Below, one piece after another: positions 19,287-28,787 of a stretch of DNA of 64,000 nt (its first letter is position 1; each line of letters starts with the position of its first letter). The notes below the pieces were generated by a model. It saw only the letters and a list, made by a program, of their open reading frames with translations. It was not told where the DNA came from and made no database searches. Source of the stretch: Alphaproteobacteria bacterium (GTDB lineage: Bacteria; Pseudomonadota; Alphaproteobacteria; Rhizobiales; Rhizobiaceae); contig JAJRQF010000132.1 in NCBI GenBank assembly GCA_024280375.1, positions 25,722 through 89,721 of the forward strand, in the 5' to 3' direction. A program made the position numbers and the translations under genes.

Positions 19287-20636
19287 TTACTTCCAAATAT
19301 CGATCAAATGAATGAAAGACCCCATTACATTAGACCGTCTGTTCCCCATCATTGTCGTATTATTGCCCATTGCATCACATATTTTGAATAAATGCTTGCC
19401 TTTTTCTATACCTTCAACCGAAGAATAATGGAATTCGTGGGCCCGCATACCAGCATTTGCTTCGACCATCGGAAAATCATCGACCGGTATTGCCAACCGA
19501 TACCCCAAATGCAGCTTGGGCTGTTCATAACTGGTGGTCAGCGGCAACAGACCTGCCATTTTGTGACGCTGGCCGCTTTTATCAATCAACCCATCACCCA
19601 GCACCATATAGCCACCGCACTCACCGTAAATCAGTGTGTTTTTTTGTGCATGATTTGAAAGCCCTGCCATGAATTTTTCGCTGGCTGCCAGTTGGCCCGC
19701 ATGAAGTTCAGGGTAGCCGCCGGGCAAATAGATCGCATCGGCGTCTTGCGACGGTGCCTCATCGTTGAGCGGCGAGAAAAACGATATTTCAGCCCCCTGC
19801 TCGCGCCAGCCGTTGATGATATGGGGATAGGAAAAAGCAAAGGCCCGATCACGGGCAACGGCGATTTTCTGCCCCAATGGCAATAGCTTTGTGATGCTTT
19901 GAATGTCCGTCTGCTTAAGCGGTGAAAAAGCATTGAGCAGCAAATCCATATCAAGCGAATTTTCAACAATATCGGCGGCGTGGTTGATAAAATCATCCAG
20001 ATCTTGGCGTTCACTGGCTTGCACAAGGCCCAAATGCCGCTCTGGCATGGCAAGCGACTTATTCCGCAACACGGCCCCAAAAACTGTAACTCCGGATTTT
20101 TCAAGGGCAGCTCGAAGCATGGCCTCGTGTCTCGAGCTTCCAACTTTATTTAAGATAACCCCGGCAATTTCAATATCTTTTCGGTGATTAATAAAACCTT
20201 CAACCAGTGCTGCAATTGAATGGGACTGTTTGGCCGCATCGACCACCAGAACAATTGGCAGGCCCGTCAGTTCAGCCAGATCAGCAACCGAACCAGAACC
20301 GTCCATCGCCCCATCATAAAGGCCCATCATCCCCTCAACCAGCAATGGCCCGTTTGATGCAAGCCTTTGCGCCAAATGTTGCAAATAGTCCGCCCGCATG
20401 GCCCAGGGATCGAGATTAACACATTCCTGTCCGCTGGCATTTGTGTGAAATTGCGGGTCGATATAATCCGGCCCGGCCTTGGCCGACGAAATATTGATGT
20501 TTTGCCGCGCCATTGCCCGCAAAAGACCGAGCGTAATCGTGGTCTTACCGCTGCCCGATGCGGGTGCTGCAATAATCATGCCCCTGCCCTTCAGGTGGGA
20601 TACCATGTCATTAGATAATTCAATATTTTCAATCAC
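19287..20636 (-). CDS. cobB: Cobyrinate a,c-diamide synthase CobB
   Basis: A 449-residue glutamine-dependent amidotransferase acting on side chains a and c of the corrin ring. The N-terminal P-loop is APASGSGKTTITLGLLRA, followed by SSAKAGPDYIDPQFH and EGMMGLYDG. The C-terminal glutaminase-like domain has LPGGYPELHA and the nucleophile in YGECGGYMVLG, and ends with EFHYSS. The start overlaps the cobA stop by 4 bases, so cobA-cobB-cobC-cbiB form one operon. Confidence 0.95.
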   Translation of the reverse strand: MIENIELSNDMVSHLKGRGMIIAAPASGSGKTTITLGLLRAMARQNINISSAKAGPDYIDPQFHTNASGQECVNLDPWAMRADYLQHLAQRLASNGPLLVEGMMGLYDGAMDGSGSVADLAELTGLPIVLVVDAAKQSHSIAALVEGFINHRKDIEIAGVILNKVGSSRHEAMLRAALEKSGVTVFGAVLRNKSLAMPERHLGLVQASERQDLDDFINHAADIVENSLDMDLLLNAFSPLKQTDIQSITKLLPLGQKIAVARDRAFAFSYPHIINGWREQGAEISFFSPLNDEAPSQDADAIYLPGGYPELHAGQLAASEKFMAGLSNHAQKNTLIYGECGGYMVLGDGLIDKSGQRHKMAGLLPLTTSYEQPKLHLGYRLAIPVDDFPMVEANAGMRAHEFHYSSVEGIEKGKHLFKICDAMGNNTTMMGNRRSNVMGSFIHLIDIWK

Positions 20637-21427
20637 GAATTCTCCACCCAGCCGATTAACCCGCGTAAGGAGACGACATCGCCAATAACCACGATTGAAG
20701 GCGATGCCACACGTTTGGCGGCCACCACCTCACCCACTTCACCAAGTGTTGTTTCTACCACATGTTGGCTGGCGAGTGTCGCATTGCGCACAAAGGCAAC
20801 CGGTTGCGAGGGATTGCGCCCGCAGGAAATCAGCTTTTCAGCAATTGCAGGCATATGCCGTATCGCCATATAAAGCACCAGCACATCGCTGGAAATTGCC
20901 AAAGCTGGCCAGTTAATACTGTCTGGCACATCGCCTGCCGGGTCGTGCCCGGTAAGAAAGGTCACATTCTGGTTCATCGCGCCATGGGTTACCGGAATGC
21001 CCGCATAGGCAAGGCCGCCAATTCCGGCGGTGATGCCCGGCACAACCCGGTAGGGAATATTGTTTTCAGCCAATAGAAGTGCTTCTTCGGTGCCACGGCC
21101 AAAAACAAATGGATCGCCACCCTTAAGCCGCACAACCCGCTTGCCAAGCCGTGCCAGATCAACCAGCCTTTGGGAAATTTCAGCCTGTTTGGCAGAGGGC
21201 TTGCCGCCGCGCTTGCCAACACTTTCAATCTCTGCACCATCATTGGCCATTGCCAGAATTTCAGCACTCACCAGCGCATCATGAACGACAATATCAGCCT
21301 GTTGAAGGGCGGCCAGCGCGTGCAGTGTCAACAAGCCCGGATCACCCGGCCCGGCGCCGACCAGCCAAACCGCGCCTTTTTCCAGTTTCAAAGTGTGTTG
21401 ATCAATTGCGTTTTGGCTCAAAGGCAT
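20633..21427 (-). CDS. cobA: Uroporphyrinogen-III C-methyltransferase CobA
   Basis: SAM-dependent methylation of uroporphyrinogen III to precorrin-2, the entry to corrin synthesis. Motifs are VWLVGAGPGDPGLLTL, VVRLKGGDPFVFGRG, VVPGITAGIGG and VLYMAIRHMP. The frame is open to an ATG at 21520, but that start would overlap the divergent cbiD start by 18 bases and add an unusual 31-residue leader. The ATG at 21427 gives the normal short N-terminus before KGAVWLVGAG, so I prefer it with moderate confidence. First gene of the cob operon. Confidence 0.92.
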   Translation of the reverse strand: MPLSQNAIDQHTLKLEKGAVWLVGAGPGDPGLLTLHALAALQQADIVVHDALVSAEILAMANDGAEIESVGKRGGKPSAKQAEISQRLVDLARLGKRVVRLKGGDPFVFGRGTEEALLLAENNIPYRVVPGITAGIGGLAYAGIPVTHGAMNQNVTFLTGHDPAGDVPDSINWPALAISSDVLVLYMAIRHMPAIAEKLISCGRNPSQPVAFVRNATLASQHVVETTLGEVGEVVAAKRVASPSIVVIGDVVSLRGLIGWVENS

Positions 21428-21502
21428 GAGATTGTTCCGAAATTCAAGATTGATGCGGGTTACCAGCTTTTGCATCGGCTCACAATCGCCTATAGGTGAG
21501 AA

Positions 21503-22618
21503 ATGAATACGAACAGTCATTCAAAGGTTGCGAGGAAAGAAAAGCCTGAAGGCGCGCTTAGGCGTGGCTGGACAACGGGCGCCTGCGCCACGGCGGCGAC
21601 AAAGGCCGCCCTAACCGCATTGATTACCGGCGAGTTTCCTGACCCGGTGGCAATATTGCTGCCAAAGGGGGACGCGCCGCATTTTGCCCTTTGCTATGAG
21701 GCAATTAATGACACGGGCGCAGTTGCGGGCATAATCAAAGATGCGGGTGATGACCCCGATGTTACCCACGGGGCGACGATAATTTCGACCGTGCGCCCGC
21801 TGCCGCTTGGTTCTGGTATTGTCTTTGCCGCCGGTGAAGGTGTTGGAACCGTTACGCGTGCCGGACTTCCAATCGAGGTTGGCGAACCGGCCATAAATCC
21901 GGTGCCCCGGCAAATGATGCGCGATATTGTCAATGAAATCTGCGACGCCCATCAACTGCCAGCCGATATATTGATCACCATTACCGTGCCAAATGGAGAA
22001 GAAATAGCCAAGGAAACCTGGAACCCGCGCCTTGGTATTGTTGGCGGCATTTCAATTCTTGGCACCACAGGCGTGGTGCATCCGTTTTCCTGTTCCGCAT
22101 GGATACATTCTATTCATCGCGGCATAGATGTCGCGCGTGCGGCCGGGCTGAACCATGTGATAGGATCTACCGGCTCAACTTCAGAAACTGCCGCGCAAAA
22201 GCACTTTGATGCACCGGAAATTGCCCTGCTGGATATGGGAGATTTTGCCGGTGGGGTTTTGAAATATCTGCGCAAACATCCGGTTGAAAAACTTACAATT
22301 GCCGGCGGCTTTGCAAAAATGGTAAAACTGGCACAAGGGGCGCTTGATCTTCATTCGGCCCGCAGTCAGGTTGATATGAAATGGCTTGCAGAACTTGCAT
22401 CAAAACAAAGCGGTAATGACGACCTTCGCGCCGCAGTTCTAAGCGCCAACACCGCCAAAGAAGTGTTCGAGATTGCACAAGGGGCCGATATTGATCTTGC
22501 ATCACCGGTGGCGAAATGTGCATTGAAAACGGTGCACGATACTTTGCGGGACGCGGAAATCTCGGTTGATATTATGATTGTGGACCGCCAGGGGAAAATC
22601 ATTGCCCATGAACTTTAA
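21503..22618 (+). CDS. cbiD: Cobalt-precorrin-5B C1-methyltransferase CbiD
   Basis: A 371-residue protein with the CbiD signature RRGWTTGACATAATKAAL, then VGTVTRAGLPIEVGEPAINP, GGISILGTTGVV and TIAGGFAKMVKLAQG. It methylates C-1 of the corrin ring. AGGTGAG stands just before the ATG. It is divergent from cobA and overlaps cobK by 11 bases. CbiD together with CobK and CobA-type names is common in alphaproteobacteria that mix the two nomenclatures. Confidence 0.95.
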   Translation: MNTNSHSKVARKEKPEGALRRGWTTGACATAATKAALTALITGEFPDPVAILLPKGDAPHFALCYEAINDTGAVAGIIKDAGDDPDVTHGATIISTVRPLPLGSGIVFAAGEGVGTVTRAGLPIEVGEPAINPVPRQMMRDIVNEICDAHQLPADILITITVPNGEEIAKETWNPRLGIVGGISILGTTGVVHPFSCSAWIHSIHRGIDVARAAGLNHVIGSTGSTSETAAQKHFDAPEIALLDMGDFAGGVLKYLRKHPVEKLTIAGGFAKMVKLAQGALDLHSARSQVDMKWLAELASKQSGNDDLRAAVLSANTAKEVFEIAQGADIDLASPVAKCALKTVHDTLRDAEISVDIMIVDRQGKIIAHEL

Positions 22619-23291
22619 GAAAACAATCCTGATCCTGGGTGGGACCACGGAAGCTGCTGCCCTTGCAAAAGAGCTGTCCCTGGAAGCGCATATCAGAATC
22701 ATTACCTCGCTTGCCGGGCGCACCAAAAAACCGGCAAAAATTGCGGGAGAAGTAAGGACCGGTGGATTTGGCGGTGTATTCGGCATGGTCGCCTATTTCA
22801 GCCAGCACAATATTGATGAGGTCGTCGATGCGACCCACCCCTTCGCCACCGAAATTTCCTCTAACGCCAAACTTGCCTGCAAATTGTCCGGCCTGCCGCT
22901 AAAACAAATTTCTCGTGCCGCGTGGAAACCAAACACAGGCGACAATTGGCAAATGTTAGACAACATCGAAGCTGCAAAGTCTGCGCTACCAAACGGTGCT
23001 CGAGCATTTCTGGCGTTGGGAAGCCAGCATCTTGATCCATTTTCAAGCCGCGACGATATTCAATTTACGGTACGTATGGTTGATGCACCTGCGCAACCAT
23101 TGGGTTTTAATCATATTACGATTGTCGAAGGTTTGCCGGGCAGATCGGTTGATGATGAAAAAAAGCTGCTTGAGACGCACAATATATCACATCTTGTTTG
23201 CCGCAATTCTGGCGGCGGCCGGGGGCGATTTAAACTAGATGCGGCCCGCGAACTTGGCATTGCCGTTGTCATGATTAAACGGCCAATATAA
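22608..23291 (+). CDS. cobK: Precorrin-6A reductase (CobK/CbiJ)
   Basis: A 227-residue NADPH-dependent reductase. The N-terminal ILGGTTEAAALAKELS is the characteristic nucleotide-binding start. DATHPFATEISSNAKLAC and HLVCRNSGGGRGRFKLDAAREL are typical of CobK. ATG 22608 lies inside the last codons of cbiD (11-base overlap), implying translational coupling; an upstream in-frame codon at 22578 is less likely. Other ring-modification genes (cobI, J, M, L, H, N) are not in the window. Confidence 0.93.
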   Translation: MNFKKTILILGGTTEAAALAKELSLEAHIRIITSLAGRTKKPAKIAGEVRTGGFGGVFGMVAYFSQHNIDEVVDATHPFATEISSNAKLACKLSGLPLKQISRAAWKPNTGDNWQMLDNIEAAKSALPNGARAFLALGSQHLDPFSSRDDIQFTVRMVDAPAQPLGFNHITIVEGLPGRSVDDEKKLLETHNISHLVCRNSGGGRGRFKLDAARELGIAVVMIKRPI

Positions 23292-23317
23292 TTGGATATT
23301 TGCCTTTGCCATAAAAA

Positions 23318-23337
23318 ATGCCGGGTTACCCCGGCAT
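23318..23337 (-). terminator. Intrinsic terminator
   Basis: Stem ATGCCGGG / CCCGGCAT with loop TTAC. On the minus strand it is followed by a run of six T residues, so it ends the GGDEF/EAL transcript. It may also slow read-through from cobK on the plus strand. Confidence 0.8.
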
Positions 23338-23361
23338 CTTGAAAATTCCGATTACTTCAGT

Positions 23362-25758
23362 TTACGAAGCTAACTTCACCAGTCGATCTGATTTTTTACG
23401 ATCATCGGGATCTGTATCCACATGGTTCAGCAGATAGCTTGCAACGGCATCTTTTTCCAATGGTTTGGCGAAATAATACCCTTGAAGATGATCACACGAC
23501 ATTTTGGACAGAAAATCTACCTGTTCCAGCGTTTCAACACCTTCAACGGTTATTTTCATATTGAGAGACTCGCCAAGTGCGGCGATTGTTTTCAAAATAT
23601 CGCGCGCCGCAACATCAGTTTCCAAAGCGACCACAAACGAGCGATCAATCTTCATTTTATCGAACGGGAATTTCATCAGGTAGGAAAGGCTGGAATAGCC
23701 AGTACCAAAATCATCCATTGCAATAGCAACACCAAGCCCTTTTAGCTCCGTCAAAGTTTCAAAAACTTCTTCAGGCTGTTCAATCAGCAAGCTTTCGGTA
23801 ACTTCCAACTCAAGTCGAGACGCATCAAGTCCAGATGAATGCAGAGCCTCCTTGACCACATCAATAATCTTGTGGGTGCCTTCAAATTGATGGGCCGACA
23901 AATTAACCGCAATTGTACAGGTGTTTGGCCAGCTGGCGGCCGTTTTGCAGGCCTCGTTGATCACCCATTCACCAATCGGTACAATCAGCCCGGTTTTTTC
24001 TGCCAACGGAATAAACTCTGCCGGAGAAATCATGCCACGGATAGGATGGTTCCAGCGAATTAGGGCTTCAAATCCGGTTGGCCGTTTATGATCGGCATCG
24101 AGCAGCGGTTGATAATGCAGCTCAAACTGATTGTCATCCAGGGCTTCCCGCAGTTCAAACTCCAAGGTCCTGCGTTCACGGGCTTTAGAATCCATTTCAG
24201 CCTTAAAGAACTGATAAACACCTTTGCCAGCCTCTTTGGCGCGGTACAATGCAAGGTCTGCATTCCGCAAAATCTGGTCGGGGCGGGTTCCATTTAACGG
24301 TGCTTTGGCAATACCAACGCTGGCACCGATGGAAATTATATCCCCGTCTATCTCAAATGGGGTGGACAGTGATTTGATAATTCGCTCGGACAGTGCAGCT
24401 TCACTGACTTCGTCTTCATTGAGATCCATTAGTATGGCAAACTCATCTCCGCCAATTCTAGCCAGAACATCAACTTCCCGAACCTCACTACGTAACCTTT
24501 CGCCAACCATTGTCAGCAATTTGTCACCAACGGGGTGTCCCTTGCTGTCATTGACAATTTTGAAACTGTCGAGATCAATATACAGAACAGAAAATGGCGT
24601 TCCATATCGCTCTAAACGACTTACTTTTTGATTCAACTGATCGGTAAATTGAGTACGATTGACCAGCCCGGTTAAAGCATCATTGTGGGCCAGGAACCTT
24701 ACGCGTTCCTCTGATGTCTTTTGCACCGAAATATCCGAGCAGACGCCTCTGAAACCGACAAATTTACCGTCCTCATCGTAATAAGGCTTGCCAGTGATTG
24801 ACCACCAAAATTGTTCACCGTCGATTACTACGGGGATGGTTTTGTCACGAAATGTCAACCGATTGCGAATGCTCTCAACAAAAGCCGACACCGCCAGATT
24901 TAAGTCTTCCGTATGCGCATGGGCAAATTGCGCCATGTCGGTCCCATTCATCTCTTCTGGTGTCATGTTTACGACTGTTGCAAACCGTTTAGACGCATTT
25001 TTTATCAGGTACTGCTCATCGGTTTCCCATAGCCAGTCACTGGTATTTTCTTCGAAATCTTTCAGCAACAAACCAATAACGTGTTTTTGTTCTTCAACGC
25101 CGTGTTGGGCTCGGGTATTCTCAACCAGCGAGCGTATATAAGAAAGACTGGTGATAATACTAAAGCAAATATAAATAAACATAAGTGCTGCCAGCATCGC
25201 ACCTGTGGCTTCAAACCCTTGCACTACAAATAAAGTAGAGCTGATAAATACCGGCATCATAAAGCCAAGAACCGCCATGGGCATTGCAGCAAGGGCGAAC
25301 CCTGCCCCACATACAACACCAACAATTGCAGCACTGGTGAAGTACCAAAGGTCTGAATCGACTTCCGAAAGCAGTAGCGATGGTAAAAGTCCCCAAAGGC
25401 TGGAAAACAGCATTGCCATAATAACAATGCCACGCATTGTGGCTTTTACCTTGGTGCGATTTTGAATTGCGCGCGCCTGATTCCACCAGGCATATAAGCT
25501 GATACTAACCAGAACTATCAGGCTGATTGACCAGGCGGACAAATACAATCCGGACATTTGGCCACTTGAGATTGAAATAAACCCGGCCATAATAACCAAA
25601 GACACAACCATCATTGCTGGCACCAGCCGAAAAATCGATTTGACCTGCATGATATTTGTCTTAAGTCTGATCTCGCTAGAGAACGAATTCGATTTCTTAA
25701 CTGAAATGTAGTTTTCGACTTCACTTAAGAATTCATTCCTGCCCCAGAAATGCGTCAT
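23362..25758 (-). CDS. Membrane PAS-GGDEF-EAL cyclic-di-GMP enzyme
   Basis: A 798-residue protein. About six hydrophobic segments occupy residues 40-215. A PAS domain follows (about 235-350; DWLWETDEQYLIKNASKRF), with PAC end FVGFRGVCSDIS. The GGDEF domain (about 360-515) has ARIGGDEFAIL near residue 435, an intact active-site motif. The EAL domain (about 530-785) has GFEALIRWNHP near 563, DDFGTGYSSLSYL and KMKIDRSFV, the residues needed for phosphodiesterase activity. It can therefore both make and break c-di-GMP in principle. The start is uncertain: 25758 or the ATG for MQVKSIFRLV further in. It is divergent from the oxoamine-synthase gene. Confidence 0.92.
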   Translation of the reverse strand: MTHFWGRNEFLSEVENYISVKKSNSFSSEIRLKTNIMQVKSIFRLVPAMMVVSLVIMAGFISISSGQMSGLYLSAWSISLIVLVSISLYAWWNQARAIQNRTKVKATMRGIVIMAMLFSSLWGLLPSLLLSEVDSDLWYFTSAAIVGVVCGAGFALAAMPMAVLGFMMPVFISSTLFVVQGFEATGAMLAALMFIYICFSIITSLSYIRSLVENTRAQHGVEEQKHVIGLLLKDFEENTSDWLWETDEQYLIKNASKRFATVVNMTPEEMNGTDMAQFAHAHTEDLNLAVSAFVESIRNRLTFRDKTIPVVIDGEQFWWSITGKPYYDEDGKFVGFRGVCSDISVQKTSEERVRFLAHNDALTGLVNRTQFTDQLNQKVSRLERYGTPFSVLYIDLDSFKIVNDSKGHPVGDKLLTMVGERLRSEVREVDVLARIGGDEFAILMDLNEDEVSEAALSERIIKSLSTPFEIDGDIISIGASVGIAKAPLNGTRPDQILRNADLALYRAKEAGKGVYQFFKAEMDSKARERRTLEFELREALDDNQFELHYQPLLDADHKRPTGFEALIRWNHPIRGMISPAEFIPLAEKTGLIVPIGEWVINEACKTAASWPNTCTIAVNLSAHQFEGTHKIIDVVKEALHSSGLDASRLELEVTESLLIEQPEEVFETLTELKGLGVAIAMDDFGTGYSSLSYLMKFPFDKMKIDRSFVVALETDVAARDILKTIAALGESLNMKITVEGVETLEQVDFLSKMSCDHLQGYYFAKPLEKDAVASYLLNHVDTDPDDRKKSDRLVKLAS

Positions 25759-26028
25759 ATCAGTACCCCTGATTAAAAGTTGAACTTACCTCCTTAATAG
25801 TAAATACTTAAGGCATCGTAGAATTTCGGAACTTTCCCAAATTATTCAATCAATATCGTAAACATATCGTTATTTCTTCAATTGCCGTTTCCTGAATGAA
25901 ATCAACAATTAGTATGGTCAACAAACCTCTAATTACTTTACGTAAATTTGAGGCGTGAACTTAATCCAGAATTCAAACTATTGTTGTACCTTGCTCCCAA
26001 TGCAAATAAACTGGGACGGGCATTCAAA

Positions 26029-27378
26029 ATGCAAAACAACAAATTGAATAATGATGAAATTGCACTTTTGGGCAGTTTACGTGACTTCCGCGAACCTCGG
26101 GGCACGGATATAATTGGACGGGTAAACCCATTCTTTGAATGGCAGGATGCTCGCAGAAGCGTGGGTCTTTGGCCATACTCGAAATCTACTGATACGGCAC
26201 CCACAACTACATGTTCCGCTAAGGGAGATGATGGGGAAGAAGTCGTTGGAATTAATTTTGCGTCGCAAGATTATTTGTCACTGTCTTCTCACCCAGCGGT
26301 AAAAGAAGCGGCAAACAAGGCAATTAAAGATTTTGGTGTTCACAGTGCCGGCTCTGCCGCATTGTTGGGCAACACAAAATTGTCGCTTGAACTTGAAGAT
26401 TCTATTTCTGAGTTTCTGGAAGGTAAAGAGATTACCCTTTATCCAACTGGATGGTCAGCAGGTTTTGCCGCTGTTCAAGGTTTCATTCGGCCCAATGATC
26501 ATGTGTTGCTCGATGTGTTGAGCCATTCCTGCCTGCAGGAAGGTGCTCGTGCTGCGACACAAAATATTTATTTCCATGGTCACCTGAATGTTAAATCTGT
26601 TACCCGCCGACTTGCCAGAATTCGTGCAAACGATACAGAAAACGCGATTATGGTTGTAACAGAAAGCCTGTTTTCAATGCATTCTGATACGCCGGATATT
26701 GGCGCACTTCGCGCTGCATGCGATGAATATGACGCAACTTTGCTGGTTGATGCGGCCCATGATATCGGGTGCATCGGAGAAGATGGCCTTGGTCATCTGG
26801 GACTTCAGGGAATGCTGCATCAGGCCGATCTTATTGTCGGTAGCTTTTCTAAATCATTTGCATCAAATGGTGGTTTTGTTGCTGTTGGTACACGGGCTGC
26901 GAAAGAATATTTGAAATATTACAGCGCCACCCAAACATTCTCCAATGCACTTTCGCCAATCCAGTCTGCTGTGGTTTTAGAAGCAATCAAAATAATCAAA
27001 TCAAAAGAAGGTCGCCAAAGGCGCGACAGCTTGATGGACAATATTTTGTACATGCGCAGCCAAATGAGCAATCGTGGGCTTGAGGTTCTTGGCGATCCTT
27101 CGCCGATCGTACCGGTAAAAGTTGGCGCTGAGGGTCAAGCCAGACTGGCCTCCCTGAAGCTTTCCCAATCGGGCGCAATAGCAAATCTGGTTGAGTATCC
27201 AGCAGTCCCTCAGGGCGGTGCGCGGTTCCGGGTGCAGGTGATGGCTGATCATTGTCATTCTGATATTGATTTGTTGATTGACAGAATGTTGCAGGCGATG
27301 GAAGCATCTGGATGCCAGTTCCAGAACTTTAAGGAAAGCCTGTCGAGCACTGCTAATCTGGAGAGCAAAGCCGCCTAA
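26029..27378 (+). CDS. Alpha-oxoamine synthase family PLP enzyme (CqsA/LqsA-like by context)
   Basis: A 449-residue PLP enzyme of the BioF/KBL/serine-palmitoyltransferase/CqsA family. An N-terminal extension of about 70 residues precedes the core INFASQDYLSLSSHP. TESLFSMHSDTPDI, DAAHDIGCIGEDGLG and the PLP-lysine motif GSFSKSFASNGGF (K275) follow, then FSNALSPIQSA. These enzymes join an amino acid to an acyl-CoA. Two lone receivers and a multi-TM hybrid kinase follow within 3.5 kb, as in CqsA/CqsS and LqsA/LqsR/LqsS alpha-hydroxyketone signalling. A sphingolipid-type enzyme cannot be excluded. The ATG at 26029 is chosen over a TTG at 25948, which would add 27 residues. Confidence 0.8.
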   Translation: MQNNKLNNDEIALLGSLRDFREPRGTDIIGRVNPFFEWQDARRSVGLWPYSKSTDTAPTTTCSAKGDDGEEVVGINFASQDYLSLSSHPAVKEAANKAIKDFGVHSAGSAALLGNTKLSLELEDSISEFLEGKEITLYPTGWSAGFAAVQGFIRPNDHVLLDVLSHSCLQEGARAATQNIYFHGHLNVKSVTRRLARIRANDTENAIMVVTESLFSMHSDTPDIGALRAACDEYDATLLVDAAHDIGCIGEDGLGHLGLQGMLHQADLIVGSFSKSFASNGGFVAVGTRAAKEYLKYYSATQTFSNALSPIQSAVVLEAIKIIKSKEGRQRRDSLMDNILYMRSQMSNRGLEVLGDPSPIVPVKVGAEGQARLASLKLSQSGAIANLVEYPAVPQGGARFRVQVMADHCHSDIDLLIDRMLQAMEASGCQFQNFKESLSSTANLESKAA

Positions 27379-27407
27379 TTACCTGCGCTTTGACAATAAC
27401 ATATCCT

Positions 27408-27435
27408 GGCCGCTGAGTTATCAAATTCAGCGGCC
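27408..27435 (+). terminator. Hairpin between oxoamine synthase and receiver gene
   Basis: Perfect inverted repeat GGCCGCTGA / TCAGCGGCC with a 10-base loop, 29 bases after the synthase stop. There is no clear U-run, so it is either a weak terminator or a processing/stability element. Confidence 0.5.
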
Positions 27436-27499
27436 AATGTTACTTCATGTTAACAAATTTGCTGATATATTATCACTCAATTAGGACGGGTAGTAAATC

Positions 27500-27904
27500 A
27501 TGACTGATAGCGTTGAACGTATTCCAAAATTGATGGCTGTGGACGATGATGTCGCCTCAGCCGAACTTATTGTTCGCATTGCCGAACGATGTGATTATGA
27601 GGCTTTTGCAACTTCAGACCCGCGCGGTGTAATTGCTCTTGCAAAGACATTGAAACCAGACCTGCTGGCGGTTGATATCTGCATGCCAAATATTGATGCC
27701 AGCTCGCTGTTTGTACTGCTGAAAGAAGCTGAATTCACCGGCACAATTATATTGGTCAGTGGCCAGGACCAGCAGGTTTTGAACTCAACCGCAGCCTATG
27801 GGCGCTCATTGGGTCTTGATGTTCCATATGTTTTGCAGAAGCCACTGCCAATAGCAGAACTTCGCAGTTTCTTATCAGAATACCGGCCAAAGCTCGCGGC
27901 TTAG
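27500..27904 (+). CDS. Single-domain response regulator
   Basis: A 134-residue receiver domain with no output domain. The acidic cluster is AVDDD (15-17), the phosphoacceptor is D59 in LLAVDICMPN, the switch Ser is S87 (ILVSGQ) and the conserved Lys is K114 (LQKPLP). It lies 121 bases after the oxoamine-synthase gene on the same strand. It could be the receiver partner of the hybrid kinase at 28788-30686. With only a receiver, it must act by protein contact or phosphate transfer. Confidence 0.88.
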   Translation: MTDSVERIPKLMAVDDDVASAELIVRIAERCDYEAFATSDPRGVIALAKTLKPDLLAVDICMPNIDASSLFVLLKEAEFTGTIILVSGQDQQVLNSTAAYGRSLGLDVPYVLQKPLPIAELRSFLSEYRPKLAA

Positions 27905-28255
27905 ATTGGCATCGCCGCTAACAGTCCCGCGTTTTCAATTTATGAACTTCGCGCTGTAATTTAATTGGTCTCAACATCGGTTGAAGATCAAACAGAATTA
28001 GTCCCATTCGCGCCACACCCGGAAACAGTTTGTCAACAGGTCCTGGGCACCAGACTTTGATTTGTCATTGTCCAAATGTTTTTCAACGTAGCGCTCGGGA
28101 GACAGCCCTACCGATAGGGTAACTTTCAAAAATCAGGTGTTGGGTGCAAATATCCAACCGCTCTTAATCGTGGATCGCGGCACGGTAATGCCATCCCGAA
28201 CTATCATGCTCAGGCGTCATATTTTGTATAGTTATGAGATTGTATTTGCAGACGA
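27905..28255. other. Intergenic gap, no gene seen
   Basis: 351 bases between two convergent receiver genes. No ORF with coding character was found. The only structure seen is a short imperfect palindrome CCCTACCGATAGGG near 28107-28120. Confidence 0.5.
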
Positions 28256-28660
28256 TCAGGCCTGCTTTGCCAACGCCTCGCCGTCAATTTTTGCCGGCTG
28301 AAGCCACAGGTTCATTTTTGAAAGCAGCCGAGGCAGATCAACCGGTTTGGTATCAAAATCACAGCACCCGGCTTTCAGGCTTTTTTCCCTGTCTGATGCA
28401 AATGCACTGGCAGTCAGTGCAATGATCGGAATATCTTTAGTTTCATCATTGGCCTTGATTTGTCTGGTTGCTTCCCAACCATCCATCTGCTCACCCAGGC
28501 CGATATCCATCAAGATCAGGTCTGGCTTCAATTCTGTCGCCATGTGGACCCCGGTTGGCCCGTCTTCCGCATAGCGAACAATGAATTTGCGCCGCTCAAG
28601 ACGACGGCCAAGTACATCCCGATTTATGGGGTTGTCTTCCACTACAAGCACCATGGTCAT
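28256..28660 (-). CDS. CheY-like single-domain response regulator
   Basis: A 134-residue receiver: acidic pair VVEDN (8-9), phosphoacceptor D52 in LILMDIGLG, switch T83 (ALTAS) and K105 (DTKPVD). PINRDVL after the acidic pair is the sequence typical of receivers that work in hybrid phosphorelays. It has no output domain and lies 127 bases downstream of the hybrid kinase gene on the same strand, probably in its operon. Confidence 0.9.
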   Translation of the reverse strand: MTMVLVVEDNPINRDVLGRRLERRKFIVRYAEDGPTGVHMATELKPDLILMDIGLGEQMDGWEATRQIKANDETKDIPIIALTASAFASDREKSLKAGCCDFDTKPVDLPRLLSKMNLWLQPAKIDGEALAKQA

Positions 28661-28787
28661 GGTTTATGTTCTCCATTGTCTGCCAGTTTTCAATTGGCCT
28701 GTAACTCTTCGCCAGCCAGTGACATCCGATTAGAATGGGCAGGCACTTTGACTGAAAATTCCACATGCAGATGCATTCGGCGCATTT

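Noticed and set aside
25948..26028. N-terminal extension of the oxoamine synthase
   Set aside because: It begins with TTG, has no clear ribosome site and is not family-like. The ATG at 26029 is simpler.
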